Below are positions 24,457 to 34,019 of a stretch of DNA of 64,000 nt, one piece after another. Both the position numbers and the translations under genes were made by a program. Location of the stretch: NCBI RefSeq assembly GCF_016743795.2, contig NZ_CP060138.2, positions 434,001 through 498,000 on the forward strand, written 5' to 3'. The stretch's first letter is position 1; every line of letters begins with the position of its first letter. The notes under the pieces are model-generated. The model ran no database searches, was not told the origin of the DNA, and worked only from the letters and a program-made list of their open reading frames with translations. The stretch comes from Rickettsia tillamookensis. GTDB lineage: Bacteria > Pseudomonadota > Alphaproteobacteria > Rickettsiales > Rickettsiaceae.

Positions 24457-25089
24457 ATGAAATATCCTGTTGTACTTAGTATCGTTATATGTTTTTGTTT
24501 AGTTGCTTGCGTTGATCAGCCGCCTGCTCCGATTGAGTATAAAGTAGGAGATGTTACTGCAAATAATAATTCTACCGAATTAGAACACGATGAGGGGTTG
24601 ATAGTTCAAAGAACTATGGAGGACGATTCCGTATCAGAAAAAGTTAGCGGTAGACTCGAAGAACCAAAGGCAAAACTTATAGAAGATGATAATGATGATA
24701 TTGAGGTTCCTATATCTCGGAGTGAAGATGAAGAAGAGATAGAGCAGTCAAACTTTGTAAAACCGTTAAACGGGGTAATTATTACCGAGTTTAAAGCCGG
24801 TAAAAGTAAAGGGATAGATATTGCCGCTAAAGAATATAGCGAAGTTAAATCGATAGCTGCAGGAACGGTAATATATTCAGGCTTTAATAAACAATTCGGT
24901 AATTTAGTAATAGTTAAGTTAGATAAAGATGATTTGGAAGTAGCATATGCGAGTTTAGACGATTTGTTACTTAAAAAAGGTGATAAAATTACTAAAAATA
25001 GTGTTATCGGACATGTAGAACATAAGTTATATTTTGCGATGCGTAAAAACAAAATAGCGGTTGATCCAAGCAAATATATAGAATTTTAA
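24457..25089 (+). CDS. LytM/M23-like lipoprotein, NlpD type, catalytically degenerate
   Basis: 210 residues from ATG 24457; a TTG at 24421 is less likely. The N-terminus is a lipoprotein signal with lipobox LVAC (Cys18). After a long acidic linker comes an M23-like domain: GIDIAAKEYSEVKSIAAG, then GNLVIVKL and VIGHVEHKLYFAMRK, ending VDPSKYIEF. The zinc-binding His residues of active LytM peptidases (HxGxD and HxH) are missing (KSKGID and KLYF), as in NlpD/EnvC. Such proteins activate amidases for septal peptidoglycan cleavage. It ends directly against the start of the next gene. Confidence 0.8.
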   Translation: MKYPVVLSIVICFCLVACVDQPPAPIEYKVGDVTANNNSTELEHDEGLIVQRTMEDDSVSEKVSGRLEEPKAKLIEDDNDDIEVPISRSEDEEEIEQSNFVKPLNGVIITEFKAGKSKGIDIAAKEYSEVKSIAAGTVIYSGFNKQFGNLVIVKLDKDDLEVAYASLDDLLLKKGDKITKNSVIGHVEHKLYFAMRKNKIAVDPSKYIEF

Positions 25090-25779
25090 ATGGAAGATTT
25101 TATTACCCTTACCAAATACGGCGAACCTCAAAATGTTATAGTAAGAAGGAGTAGCAAAGCTAAAAATATAGCCATCCGAATTACGCCTAAGGGAGCGGAG
25201 CTTGTATTACCTCTTAAGGTAAAGCTAGAGAAAGGTCATAATTTTCTGTTAAGTAAAGAATATTGGGTTAGGCAAAAATTACGCCGTAAAGTAACTGTGA
25301 TACCAAAGGATGAAGATAAGATTTCTATTTTGGGTAAATCTTATGAAATAATACATATTGATTCGTCTAAAAATCAGATAAAACTAAATGATTCTACGTT
25401 AGAAGTGTGCTGCAATATGGTACTAAAAAAACTTAGTATAGAAATATTCCTTAAAAAGAAATTATTAGCAGAAATAAAAATAATAGTAGAGAATATATCC
25501 AAAAAACATAATTTGACCTATTCTAATATTAGAATAATGGAAAATATTAGCCGTTGGGGGAGTTGTTGCAGTAAAGGGAATCTTGCTTTTAATTGGCGGA
25601 TAGTTTTTGCCCCCTTTGAAGTATTGAAATACTTAGTAGCTCATGAAATGGCACATTTAAAAGAAATGAACCATAGTGAAAATTTTTGGCAGCTAGTTGA
25701 GGATATATATCCTCAGTACCAACCGGCAAAATTATGGCTAAAAAGAAACGGTAAAAATTTATATAATTATTTGTCATGA
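25090..25779 (+). CDS. YgjP-type metallopeptidase (M48-like, DUF45)
   Basis: 229 residues. The YgjP family signature is complete: RWGSCCSKGNLAFNWRIVFA, then VAHEMAHLKEMNHSENFW with the HExxH zinc site and the following MNHS. The start ATG follows the stop of the lipoprotein gene with no spacer (TAAATG), so the two are translationally coupled. Substrates are unknown in bacteria; coupling to an NlpD-like factor suggests an envelope or stress role, which is inference only. Confidence 0.88.
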   Translation: MEDFITLTKYGEPQNVIVRRSSKAKNIAIRITPKGAELVLPLKVKLEKGHNFLLSKEYWVRQKLRRKVTVIPKDEDKISILGKSYEIIHIDSSKNQIKLNDSTLEVCCNMVLKKLSIEIFLKKKLLAEIKIIVENISKKHNLTYSNIRIMENISRWGSCCSKGNLAFNWRIVFAPFEVLKYLVAHEMAHLKEMNHSENFWQLVEDIYPQYQPAKLWLKRNGKNLYNYLS

Positions 25780-25797
25780 AATAAAAAGGTAAAATAT

Positions 25798-26037
25798 ATG
25801 AATCATTTAGTTACAAATGAAGAATCTAAATATATAAATAAGCTAATTGATGAAGTTACGCTATATCATCAACCAACTTTAATAAAAGGAAAAAGGAATA
25901 ATGCTATATTAATTTCTGAAGAAGATTGGGAAGATATACAAGAAACTTTACTAGTATCATCAAATAAAAAATTAAGTGAGTCTTTACTTAAAGGCAAAAA
26001 TACCCCTTATTCTGAGTGTAGTACAAAATTAGATTAG
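25798..26037 (+). CDS. Phd/YefM-family antitoxin
   Basis: 79 residues. The segment PTLIKGKRNNAILISEEDWEDIQETL matches the YefM/Phd fold, whose strand-turn-helix carries DNA binding and whose C-terminal tail neutralises the toxin. The first half (NKLIDEVTLYHQ) is typical. A good ribosome site (AAAAAGG) precedes the ATG. It lies 6 bp before the toxin start. The C-terminus (SECSTKLD) is short. Confidence 0.82.
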   Translation: MNHLVTNEESKYINKLIDEVTLYHQPTLIKGKRNNAILISEEDWEDIQETLLVSSNKKLSESLLKGKNTPYSECSTKLD

Positions 26038-26043
26038 TTTATA

Positions 26044-26310
26044 GTGTATACCTTATATTATACGCATGATGCGAAAAAAGATTTTAAGAAAATTATAAAA
26101 TCAAATCATAAAGAGATTTGCTTACAGTTTTTGGATTTAATAGCTCAAAATCCTTTTCAAACTCCACCTCCATATAAAAAGCTTTTAGGCGTACATTCAG
26201 GGATGTATTCACGAAGAATTAATATACAACATAGATTATTTTATGAAGTTGATGAAAAAAATAAAAGAATAAAAGTATTAAAAATGTGGAATCATTATTA
26301 TGATAATTAA
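26044..26310 (+). CDS. Txe/YoeB-family toxin
   Basis: 88 residues from GTG 26044. The YoeB pattern is clear: [27 protein letters not shown] followed by [11 protein letters not shown], with the C-terminal His-Tyr-Tyr of active YoeB RNases. These toxins cut mRNA at the ribosomal A site. Together with the antitoxin it makes a second complete toxin-antitoxin pair within 3 kb of VapBC. It ends 18 bp before thyX. Confidence 0.87.
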   Translation: MYTLYYTHDAKKDFKKIIKSNHKEICLQFLDLIAQNPFQTPPPYKKLLGVHSGMYSRRINIQHRLFYEVDEKNKRIKVLKMWNHYYDN

Positions 26311-26327
26311 AGAATACAGAGGATAGA

Positions 26328-27212
26328 ATGCACAACACCACAAAAAGAGTAACAGTCCCGGCACTTGAAGAAATCTTATACGAGCCTATAAAAGTCTTAG
26401 ATCACGGATTTATTAGAGTTATCGACTATATGGGTGATGATAGTGCTATAGTACAAGCAGCTCGTGTTTCTTACGGTAAGGGTACGAAGCAGTTAAACCA
26501 AGATAAAGGGCTGATAAATTATTTGCTTCGTCATTATCATACTACCCCTTTTGAGATGTGTGACATTAAGTTTCACATTAAGCTACCGATATTTATTGCA
26601 AGGCAATGGATTAGGCACAGAACAGCTAGCGTTAACGAATATTCGGCAAGATATTCTATTTTAGGCAATGAATTTTATTTACCCGAACCAGCAAATATTG
26701 CTTCTCAATCTGCCGTAAATAAACAATGTAGGGAAAGTGATAGCTTGCCGAAAGAAGTGGCTGAAAAGGTCCTTGCTATTTTAGAGGAAGATGCTAGACA
26801 GTGCTACGGGCATTATAAGGAGCTGATGAATGCTGATGAAGAGGGTAATATTATAGATGAGAATACCACGGGGATAGCAAGAGAGCTTGCCCGTATGAAT
26901 TTAACTTTAAATTATTATACGGAGTGGTATTGGAAAATTAATTTGCATAATTTACTTCATTTTTTAAGGTTGCGTGCCGACCCTCATGCTCAATATGAAA
27001 TTAGAGTTTATGCCGAAAAAATGCTTGAAATAGTCAAAGCGTGGGTTCCTTTTACTTACGAAGCTTTTGAGGAATATCGTTTGCAGGGAGCAAATATTTC
27101 ACGTAAAGGTTTAGACGTAATAAAAAGAATGATAAAAGGTGAAAAAGTTACCCATGAGACTAGCGGTATGACTAAGAGAGAATGGGAAGAATTGATGAAG
27201 ATTTTTGGGTGA
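26328..27212 (+). CDS. thyX: FAD-dependent thymidylate synthase ThyX
   Basis: 294 residues. The ThyX signature [15 protein letters not shown] is complete (RHRxxSxNExSxRYS), and [16 protein letters not shown] is the usual C-terminal segment. ThyX makes dTMP from dUMP with methylene-tetrahydrofolate and NADPH; Rickettsia uses it in place of ThyA. The TGA stop is directly followed by a class C palindromic element (TATACTC at 27213), so the element inserted exactly at the gene end. Confidence 0.97.
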   Translation: MHNTTKRVTVPALEEILYEPIKVLDHGFIRVIDYMGDDSAIVQAARVSYGKGTKQLNQDKGLINYLLRHYHTTPFEMCDIKFHIKLPIFIARQWIRHRTASVNEYSARYSILGNEFYLPEPANIASQSAVNKQCRESDSLPKEVAEKVLAILEEDARQCYGHYKELMNADEEGNIIDENTTGIARELARMNLTLNYYTEWYWKINLHNLLHFLRLRADPHAQYEIRVYAEKMLEIVKAWVPFTYEAFEEYRLQGANISRKGLDVIKRMIKGEKVTHETSGMTKREWEELMKIFG

Positions 27213-27341
27213 TATACTCTTCTGCTTTCAAGAATTGCTCTTTCATTTTATCAAGGATTCGCATCCTCACCTATTAAGTATAGGCTGCGGGTGCTCACCT
27301 CTCAAAATAAAATTCAATTCTCGAAATCATTTGAGTATACT
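27213..27341. repeat. Palindromic element, class C
   Basis: Starts TATACTCTTCTGCTTTCAAG and ends with the inverse-like CTCGAAATCATTTGAGTATA, with a core CACCTATTAAGTATAGG. A second copy is at 56625-56755. In both places a class B element follows directly, so C and B form a compound unit. Confidence 0.8.
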
Positions 27342-27463
27342 CAGATAGAACTTAAAAAATTGGCTACGTCGTCTTTGTAAGTTCTCGAATGCTCACGTAT
27401 TAAGTATACGCTCCGCTCCTCGACTTACAGACTCCTTGCTCTTTTTCAAGTTGATCTTCGTAT
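27342..27463. repeat. Palindromic element, class B, second half of a C-B compound
   Basis: Arms AGATAGAACTTAAAAAATTG and CTTTTTCAAGTTGATCTTCG around CACGTATTAAGTATACG. It joins the class C element without spacer. From 27213 to 27645 (433 bp) only repeats are present, apart from the tolB ribosome site. Confidence 0.85.
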
Positions 27464-27484
27464 CCCAATTCTTCATTTTGTGTG

Positions 27485-27617
27485 TTACTTGCATGGCTCG
27501 AAAAACCTGTTAGGTGTCATACCGTGGCTTGTCCACGGTATCCAGTATAACAACTAAAAATACTAATAATATTAGTATTTTTAACTGAATCCCGTGAATA
27601 AATCACGGGATGACAAC
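27485..27617. repeat. Palindromic element, class A
   Basis: Outer arms TACCGTGGCTTGTCCACGGT and CCCGTGAATAAATCACGGG, centred on the perfect palindrome AAAAATACTAATAATATTAG continuing to TATTTTT. The flanking TTGCATGGCTCGAAAAACC is shared with copies at 31107, 41735 and 59000. The hairpin with U run could end transcription ahead of tolB. Confidence 0.85.
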
Positions 27618-27645
27618 AAAAAATTGATAATAAGGAGTATTTTGA

Positions 27646-28980
27646 GTGAAAAATATTATATATTTTATACTATCACTATTATTTAGTTTTAAGGGTTATG
27701 CACTTGAAACAATAAATATTGAGCATGGGCGAGCTGATCCGACGCCCATAGCAGTCAATAAATTTGATGCCGATAGCTCTACTGATAATGTAGTAGGTCA
27801 CGATGTGGTGAAAGTTATCTCTAATGATTTAAAGCTTTCTGGGTTATTTCGTCCTATTTCCTCTGCATCTTTTATAGAAGAGAAGACAGGAATAGAATAT
27901 AAACCGCTTTTTGCTGCATGGCGTCAAATTAATGCTAGCCTTTTAGTAAACGGTGAAGTTAAAAAACTAGAAAGCGGTAAACTTAAAATTAGCTTTATAT
28001 TATGGGATACATTGCTTGAAAAACAGCTTGCCGGCGAAATTCTTGAAGTACCGGAAAATCTATGGCGAAGAGCAGCACATAAAATTGCCGATAAAATTTA
28101 TGAAAAAATTACCGGTGATGCCGGTTATTTTGATACTAAAATAGTGTATGTATCAGAAAGTAGTTCTTTACCGAAAATAAAAAGAATTGCTTTGATGGAT
28201 TATGACGGAGCTAATAATAAATACCTTACCAATGGAAAGTCACTAGTATTAACACCAAGATTTGCTCGTTCAGCGGATAAGATTTTTTATGTTTCATACG
28301 CAACTAAAAGAAGAGCTCTTGTTTATGAAAAAGATTTAAAAACAGGCAAAGAAAGCGTAGTAGGTGATTTTTCCGGTATATCTTTTGCCCCTAGATTCTC
28401 ACCGGACGGTAGAAAAGCCGTAATGTCGATAGCTAAAAACGGCTCAACTCATATTTACGAAATCGACCTTGCTACTAAACGTCTTCATAAATTAACTGAC
28501 GGTTTCGGTATTAATACCTCTCCTAGCTATTCACCGGACGGTAAAAAAATTGTGTATAATTCTGATAGAAACGGTGTTCCTCAATTATATATCATGAATT
28601 CGGACGGAAGCGATGTTCAGCGTATTAGTTTCGGTGGCGGTTCTTACGCTGCCCCTAGCTGGTCGCCTAGAGGAGACTATATAGCATTTACTAAGATTAT
28701 TAGAGGAGCTGAAGGAAAAACCTTTAATATCGGGGTTATGAAAGCAGCCCCTCAAGATGATGAGAATAGCGAAAGGATAATAACAAGCGGGTATTTAGTT
28801 GAAAGCCCTTGTTGGTCGCCTAACGGACGAGTTATTATGTTTGCTAAAGGTTGGCCGTCGAGAGCTAAAGCTCCGGGGAAAAACAAAATTTTTGCAATTG
28901 ACCTAACAGGTCATAATGAAAGAGAAATTATAACACCGGCAGATGCTTCCGATCCTGAATGGTCAAATATATTGAATTGA
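27646..28980 (+). CDS. tolB: Tol-Pal system periplasmic beta-propeller protein TolB
   Basis: 444 residues from GTG 27646, chosen because AAGGAG (27632-27637) lies at proper distance. A signal peptide ([19 protein letters not shown]) is followed by the TolB N-terminal domain and a propeller with the repeats [41 protein letters not shown] and [12 protein letters not shown]. TolB links the inner-membrane TolQRA complex to Pal at the outer membrane. The tolQRA genes are 18 kb away in this window rather than adjacent. Confidence 0.96.
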   Translation: MKNIIYFILSLLFSFKGYALETINIEHGRADPTPIAVNKFDADSSTDNVVGHDVVKVISNDLKLSGLFRPISSASFIEEKTGIEYKPLFAAWRQINASLLVNGEVKKLESGKLKISFILWDTLLEKQLAGEILEVPENLWRRAAHKIADKIYEKITGDAGYFDTKIVYVSESSSLPKIKRIALMDYDGANNKYLTNGKSLVLTPRFARSADKIFYVSYATKRRALVYEKDLKTGKESVVGDFSGISFAPRFSPDGRKAVMSIAKNGSTHIYEIDLATKRLHKLTDGFGINTSPSYSPDGKKIVYNSDRNGVPQLYIMNSDGSDVQRISFGGGSYAAPSWSPRGDYIAFTKIIRGAEGKTFNIGVMKAAPQDDENSERIITSGYLVESPCWSPNGRVIMFAKGWPSRAKAPGKNKIFAIDLTGHNEREIITPADASDPEWSNILN

Positions 28981-29068
28981 AAATATTTTATTAATTAAAT
29001 TATTGCATAATTAACTTGCGTCATATATAAAAACTTAAGGTAACATTAATATATTAACAGGGATTAAC

Positions 29069-30847
29069 ATGGCATACCAAACAGGAATTAATTTCAGCAC
29101 TAATAATAATCGTTCATTAGTAAAACCCGACAATAATTATGATTTTGCTCTTATTAAGGCGGTAGAACGGAATAACCCTATAGACTTTACTAATATATTT
29201 TTGAGAATAACTGAAGTTTCACTGAATGAATACGAAAAACCGGAACCATTTCTTGACTTACTTGATAAAAATGGAAAAAGTTTGATAATGATTGCTGTTG
29301 AGAACGCAATAACTAATCCTGAATATATAGAAGGTATACTTACGACTCTAATAAATTTTGAATACCAAACAAACATCTTAGATGCTACTAACCGCACTCC
29401 TTTACACGTAGCTGCTGCTGCCGGTAATAAGGTAATTGTGGAAAAACTACTTGCTACAGGAATGCTTAATATTGATAAACATATACCTGATAGCGGTATT
29501 AATTATGGCAGTGCCTTATTTGCTGCTATAAAAAAAGGACATTTAGAAATAGCAGAATTATTACTGACAAAAGGAGTGAATATTAATATTCAGCTTTTTC
29601 CTATCGAAGCTTTAATAAAAAACGGTGATATAGAAGCATTAAATTACTTCATCAAATTATCCGAAAATAATGTTTCAGTAATTAGTAATAAGACTCCAAT
29701 AATAAAATCTTCTGATTTTGATAAATTTTCTAATAATTTTAAGGAAAATTTTTGGGTCAATAATACGTTAAAAATTGCTGCTCAAAGTGAGCAACCAATT
29801 GTTTTTGAGTTTTTGATTGAACAATTTATTACTAACCATTACACGCTAGCCCTCAAATCAGCAATATATCATGAGCAAAAAGTAAGATCGATGATTTTCG
29901 ATTGTTTACAAAAAGATGAAAATTTATTAAAAATTTTGCTTCAAAAAGGTGAAGTTGTAGAATTGTTATTCGAAGCTTTCGTTAATGATAAAAATACCCC
30001 ATCAAATAAACTGGAAACAATTCTAAATTATAATCCGGAATTATTAGGCGAAGAAAATTCTAAAAAATTTATACAAAAATATTCTAATAAGGAGTTTGAT
30101 GATAAGAGTAAAATTGAAGTTTTAATTAAAACGATGGTATCTAACACTGCAAAACTTGGTAATACTTCTGAGTTTGATAATTTATTAAGCATAGAATCAA
30201 ACGAATTTTCTAAATCAATTAAAAAGCAAATACTAGAATATTCATCTTTAGAGCTTGCCGTTCAACATAATAATTTTTCTATAATTGATGCCATAGTGAA
30301 GCATATTTTAGTGCATAGCGATGTAAAAGCAGTTAAAAATTTATTACACCTTGCTACTAGCAATATGAAAAAGCATGTTTTTAACGAAAAAATTATGCAA
30401 GAAAATAACTTTCAAAAATTTTCTGAATATTTCAAAGGGAAATTAGAAAGCGGTGAATTATTAACGACTATCCTCAAAAGCGATAGAGAAAATAACCTTG
30501 AGGGAGTTAAAGTTCTAGTTAAACATGGAACACCTATTGAAGCTAAGCATTTTGAGTTAGCGGCAAAAGATCTAAAAACTTTTATATGTTTAAGCAAGAA
30601 TGCTACGGCAGGTATCGTAACATCAGAAGTTATTAATACTGCAAAGCAAAAATATATTAGTTCTATAAAACCTCAATTTGAAAAATGTAAAGACATTAAA
30701 ACAGTTAGTGATTTTTCAAATTATGTAATAGAACTAGCTCAATATTTTGATCCCAATACTACTGATACTTATGGTACTTTAGAAAAGCAAGCACAATATG
30801 AGGACATGGCCTTTTTAGGTTTATTGGGAAAAGAATCGCTGTACTGA
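29069..30847 (+). CDS. Ankyrin-repeat protein
   Basis: 592 residues. At least two good ankyrin repeats are visible near residues 105-175 (NRTPLHVAAAAGNKVIVEKLL and SALFAAIKKGHLEIAELLLT), with weaker repeats further on (LIKNGDIEALNYFI, NLEGVKVLVKHGTPIEAKHF). No signal peptide or membrane segment. Ankyrin proteins of Rickettsia are often secreted effectors, but nothing in the sequence proves secretion. A short purine run (CAGGGATTAAC) precedes the ATG. It stands alone between tolB and a repeat-rich gap. Confidence 0.85.
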   Translation: MAYQTGINFSTNNNRSLVKPDNNYDFALIKAVERNNPIDFTNIFLRITEVSLNEYEKPEPFLDLLDKNGKSLIMIAVENAITNPEYIEGILTTLINFEYQTNILDATNRTPLHVAAAAGNKVIVEKLLATGMLNIDKHIPDSGINYGSALFAAIKKGHLEIAELLLTKGVNINIQLFPIEALIKNGDIEALNYFIKLSENNVSVISNKTPIIKSSDFDKFSNNFKENFWVNNTLKIAAQSEQPIVFEFLIEQFITNHYTLALKSAIYHEQKVRSMIFDCLQKDENLLKILLQKGEVVELLFEAFVNDKNTPSNKLETILNYNPELLGEENSKKFIQKYSNKEFDDKSKIEVLIKTMVSNTAKLGNTSEFDNLLSIESNEFSKSIKKQILEYSSLELAVQHNNFSIIDAIVKHILVHSDVKAVKNLLHLATSNMKKHVFNEKIMQENNFQKFSEYFKGKLESGELLTTILKSDRENNLEGVKVLVKHGTPIEAKHFELAAKDLKTFICLSKNATAGIVTSEVINTAKQKYISSIKPQFEKCKDIKTVSDFSNYVIELAQYFDPNTTDTYGTLEKQAQYEDMAFLGLLGKESLY

Positions 30848-30854
30848 TAAGATA

Positions 30855-31075
30855 AATGTTATTGCGAGAAGGCATTGCCTGCGTGGACCTGCTTTTTCGT
30901 CATTGCGAGGAGGCATTGTTGCGTGGATACCTAATCGTCATTGCGAGGAGCGAAGCGACGCGGCAATCCAGAAAAAAATAATAAAAAAATTCTGTAAATC
31001 AGAATTTTTTACTGGATTGCTTCATCAAATTACTATGTAATTCTTCTCGCAATGACGAAAAACCGGTCCACGCAA
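30855..31075. repeat. Palindromic elements, class D, stacked copies
   Basis: Three near-identical starts (TTGCGAGAAGGCATTG, CATTGCGAGGAGGCATTG, CGTCATTGCGAGGAGCG) lie one after another at 30860, 30898 and 30934, followed by one closing arm CTTCTCGCAATGACG (31049-31063). An inner hairpin AAAATTCTG-TAAAT-CAGAATTTTT sits at 30989-31011. This looks like repeated insertion or partial duplication at one site. Nothing else is in the 442-bp gap to rpoH besides the next class A copy. Confidence 0.75.
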
Positions 31076-31106
31076 CAATGCCTTGCGAGGAGCGAAAAGG
31101 CCTGTT

Positions 31107-31230
31107 GCATGATTCGAGAAACCTGCTGGGTGTCATACCGTGGCTTGCCCACGGTATCCAGTAAAACAACTAAAAATACTAATATTAGTATTTTTAACTG
31201 GATCCCGTGAATAAATCACGGGATGACAAA
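31107..31230. repeat. Palindromic element, class A
   Basis: Outer arms TACCGTGGCTTGCCCACGGT and CCCGTGAATAAATCACGGG with the core palindrome AAAAATACTAATATTAGTAT. Sequence almost identical to the 27485 copy. Lies downstream of rpoH (minus strand) and of the ankyrin gene. Confidence 0.85.
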
Positions 31231-31289
31231 GGTAAGGTCAAGCCACGCAACAACACCTACAATTGCGTAGTTCAGGACGATTAAGAATA

Positions 31290-32171
31290 TTAAGCTACTT
31301 CTCTACTATGGTTTAAGATAAACTTTTTTATTTTTTCAAAAGCCGTATTCTCTATTTGTCTAATACGTTCCTTAGAAATATTATACTCATTGCTTAGAAT
31401 ATCTAGAGTTTTAGGAGTATCTGTTAATTTACGTTCTGTAAAAATACGAAGTTCTCTATCATTTAAAATCTTCATGGCATTTGATAGTAACTTCCTTTTA
31501 CCGGTAGAGTCTTGCTTATTAATAGCCATAGTTTCGGGGGTAGGGCGTGTTTCCGGTAATAATTCTATTAATTCTCCCGATTCTGCATCCTCGCTATTTA
31601 TAGGGTTATTTAACGATAAATCAGGACCTGAAATTCTAGTATTCATCTCGGAAACTTCATTAACCGAAACACCTAACTCATCTGCTATTTGTGCAAAATC
31701 ATCGGTAGTAATAGCTCTTGAGTATAAATTAGTAATTTTATGCTTAACTTTATTAAGACTAAAAAATAATTTTTTTTGTGCAGCCGTTGTTCCCATCTTT
31801 ACTAATGACCAAGATTTTAATATATATTCTTGTATGGCTGCTTTAATCCACCACATCGCATATGTTGATAGGCGGAAACCAAGTTCGGGATTGAATTTTT
31901 TTACTGCCTGCATTAAACCTATATTACCTTCTGAAACCAATTCGGTAATAGGAAGACCGTAAGTCCTATAGCCGCTTGCAATTTTTGCAACAAGTTTAAG
32001 GTGGCTCGTTACTAATTTATGTGCAGCTTGTAAATCATTCTCTTCTAAATAGGATTTCGCTAATAAAAATTCTTCTTCTTGCGTAAGTGAAGGAATTTTA
32101 TTGATTTTCTGTAAGTAGCTATAAAATCCTGATTCGCTAGAGATTGCTAATGCATTAATATTATTAGTCAT
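31290..32171 (-). CDS. rpoH: RNA polymerase heat-shock sigma factor RpoH (sigma-32)
   Basis: 293 residues. Region 2 is clear: AHKLVTSHLKLVAKIASGYR, then ELVSEGNIGLMQAVKKFNPE and RLSTYAMWWIKAAIQEYIL. The RpoH box region (QKKLFFSLNKVKHKI) identifies it as sigma-32 rather than RpoD. Region 4 with helix-turn-helix ends the protein (LSNEYNISKERIRQIENTAF). It directs transcription of heat-shock genes such as hslVU, found later in the window. It is divergent from ctaG with about 90 bp between. Confidence 0.96.
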   Translation of the reverse strand: MTNNINALAISSESGFYSYLQKINKIPSLTQEEEFLLAKSYLEENDLQAAHKLVTSHLKLVAKIASGYRTYGLPITELVSEGNIGLMQAVKKFNPELGFRLSTYAMWWIKAAIQEYILKSWSLVKMGTTAAQKKLFFSLNKVKHKITNLYSRAITTDDFAQIADELGVSVNEVSEMNTRISGPDLSLNNPINSEDAESGELIELLPETRPTPETMAINKQDSTGKRKLLSNAMKILNDRELRIFTERKLTDTPKTLDILSNEYNISKERIRQIENTAFEKIKKFILNHSREVA

Positions 32172-32260
32172 ACTAACCTTAAAAACTATTTTTCTTTATA
32201 CTAACACATATATGATCTAAAATAAACTTTTTCTAGAGTATTTTTAAATAAAATCAAATA

Positions 32261-32806
32261 ATGTCTAAAAAATCCAATAAAAATTTAGCCTTTTCCTTGC
32301 TGGGATTAATAATTAGTATGGTGTTACTAAGTTTTGCTTCCGTACCTATCTATAACTTATTTTGTAAAGTTACAGGCTATGGCGGTACTACTGCAAAAGA
32401 AACGGTGAGTGTATATTCTAGAGTAAAAGGTACTAAACCTATAATTATTGAGTTTGATGCTAATGTTGATAAAGATTTACCTTGGCGGTTTATTCCAAGG
32501 CAGCAAAGAGTGCAAATTGTTCCGGGTCAGAATACTCTAGTGTTTTATGAAACGGAAAATCTAAGCAATAACGATATAATAGGTACTTCCGTATATAATG
32601 TTACTCCAAATAAAGCGGGAAAATATTTCGTAAAAATTCATTGTTTTTGTTTTGAAGAACAATTATTAAAAGCCGGCGAAAAAGTTTTAATGCCGGTTAC
32701 ATTTTATATAGATAAGGATTTTGAGCTTGACCCTGAAATGCAAGACATTAAAGTACTTACTTTATCTTATAGCTTCTTTAAAGTAAGAGAGCTATATACT
32801 CGCTGA
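32261..32806 (+). CDS. ctaG: Cytochrome c oxidase assembly protein CtaG/Cox11
   Basis: 181 residues. One N-terminal membrane helix ([31 protein letters not shown]), then the Cox11 domain with the copper-binding CFCF motif in [12 protein letters not shown] and the usual [11 protein letters not shown]. It delivers copper to the CuB site of oxidase subunit I. The last codons and the TGA stop coincide with the left end of a class B palindromic element (TACTCGCTGAATTTG), so the native C-terminus may have been altered by insertion. Confidence 0.95.
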   Translation: MSKKSNKNLAFSLLGLIISMVLLSFASVPIYNLFCKVTGYGGTTAKETVSVYSRVKGTKPIIIEFDANVDKDLPWRFIPRQQRVQIVPGQNTLVFYETENLSNNDIIGTSVYNVTPNKAGKYFVKIHCFCFEEQLLKAGEKVLMPVTFYIDKDFELDPEMQDIKVLTLSYSFFKVRELYTR

Positions 32807-32920
32807 ATTTGAAAAATTGGCTACGTCGTCTTGTAAGTCCTCCGGTCCTCACGTATTAAGTATACGCTGCGGTCCTCGGCTTACAGACTCTTTGCTCTTT
32901 TCCAAATTGAGCTTCGTATA
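32799..32920. repeat. Palindromic element, class B, overlapping the ctaG stop
   Basis: Left arm CTCGCTGAATTTGAAAAATT, right arm TTTTCCAAATTGAGCTTCG, core CACGTATTAAGTATACG. The ctaG stop codon lies inside the left arm. The remaining sequence to 33017 has partial class A-like motifs (TTGACCACGGTATGACA). Confidence 0.85.
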
Positions 32921-33017
32921 CCAACTCTTCATTTACTTGAAGTATAGCTATCACCTAGTTCGCTTGACCACGGTATGACAACGGAGCGTTTTTCAAGAGC
33001 CACGCAGGCAATGCTCA

Positions 33018-33995
33018 TCATTGATGTTCGATAACCCATTTACGAATTCTAACAATCGGCGGAGTGTTTATAAGAGCAGTGGAAGGTAAAACTTTGCCGT
33101 TAGTATTAAAATTAATTATAGGTTCTATACCGTATATGCTATACCATGGCTTTAATGGTGAGCTATTTGAATATTTACGGTGAAACCAAGATAAGAAAGG
33201 TGCTGTTTCTTCATATTCTATTACTTTAACCGATTGTGGATTTTTGTGATATATAAGGCTAAGTACTGATTGGTCGGAATGATGCCATTTATATTCATCG
33301 TAATTAGGATGAATATTATAATCTTTGCCTGAAAGAATTCTAATATCTTCACAACTTTTTAGCCATTTTTCAATAAAAGAACGAGAAAGTTCGGTATTAC
33401 GCACAACAATAACAGCACTCCAAATATGATCGTTATTTCTACATTCTTCGTTCAGACAATCCATTAAAGCAAAAGTTTCGCCTTTAACAAAACTACCGTT
33501 TTTACGATCGCGATCATGTACCAGTAATATATCATTATCACCTAAAAGATTTGTTAAATTACTGATATGCTTTTTAATAACAAAAGCTGAATCTAAATAT
33601 ACTATAATAGCTCCTTCCGGTGCATTTTTCATTGTTTCAAGTATAATATAAGGTTTCCATAGCCATAACCCCGCTCCTGCCGGTTCATTAAAAATTTCTT
33701 GATTTTTTTCTATAAATGCTTGATTTATAAGCTTTTTCTTATAGTTAAATATGAAATCTATCCCTTTATTAATCGCATAGTGAGTAGTAGCATTTTGATT
33801 ACGATAAACATATTCCGGACCGTCGGCATAAGAAACTAAATAAATAGGCTCTTTTATAGAATTCTGAATAGATAAATCTACTTTTTGTAATGATAAATCA
33901 TTAATAAAACCTTGGTGTGCATATTCTAAGATAATCAGTACGAAATAAATTAGAGCTAATGTAATAATCGTTTTGTATAATATTTTAAATAACAT
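33018..33995 (-). CDS. Putative membrane-anchored glycosyltransferase-like protein
   Basis: 325 residues. One N-terminal membrane helix (TIITLALIYFVLIILEYA) and a soluble domain with IIVYLDSAFVI, where DxA/DSA follows a hydrophobic strand as in nucleotide-sugar transferases, then NDILLVHDRDR and HHSDQSVLSLIYHK. The GLWLWKPYII motif occurs in capsular-type glycosyltransferases. The exact family is not certain from reading; donor and acceptor are unknown. It is a single gene between repeats, on the minus strand, divergent from mnmA. Confidence 0.6.
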   Translation of the reverse strand: MLFKILYKTIITLALIYFVLIILEYAHQGFINDLSLQKVDLSIQNSIKEPIYLVSYADGPEYVYRNQNATTHYAINKGIDFIFNYKKKLINQAFIEKNQEIFNEPAGAGLWLWKPYIILETMKNAPEGAIIVYLDSAFVIKKHISNLTNLLGDNDILLVHDRDRKNGSFVKGETFALMDCLNEECRNNDHIWSAVIVVRNTELSRSFIEKWLKSCEDIRILSGKDYNIHPNYDEYKWHHSDQSVLSLIYHKNPQSVKVIEYEETAPFLSWFHRKYSNSSPLKPWYSIYGIEPIINFNTNGKVLPSTALINTPPIVRIRKWVIEHQ

Positions 33996-34019
33996 ATAAT
34001 TTTTGAATTTTTTGAGCTA

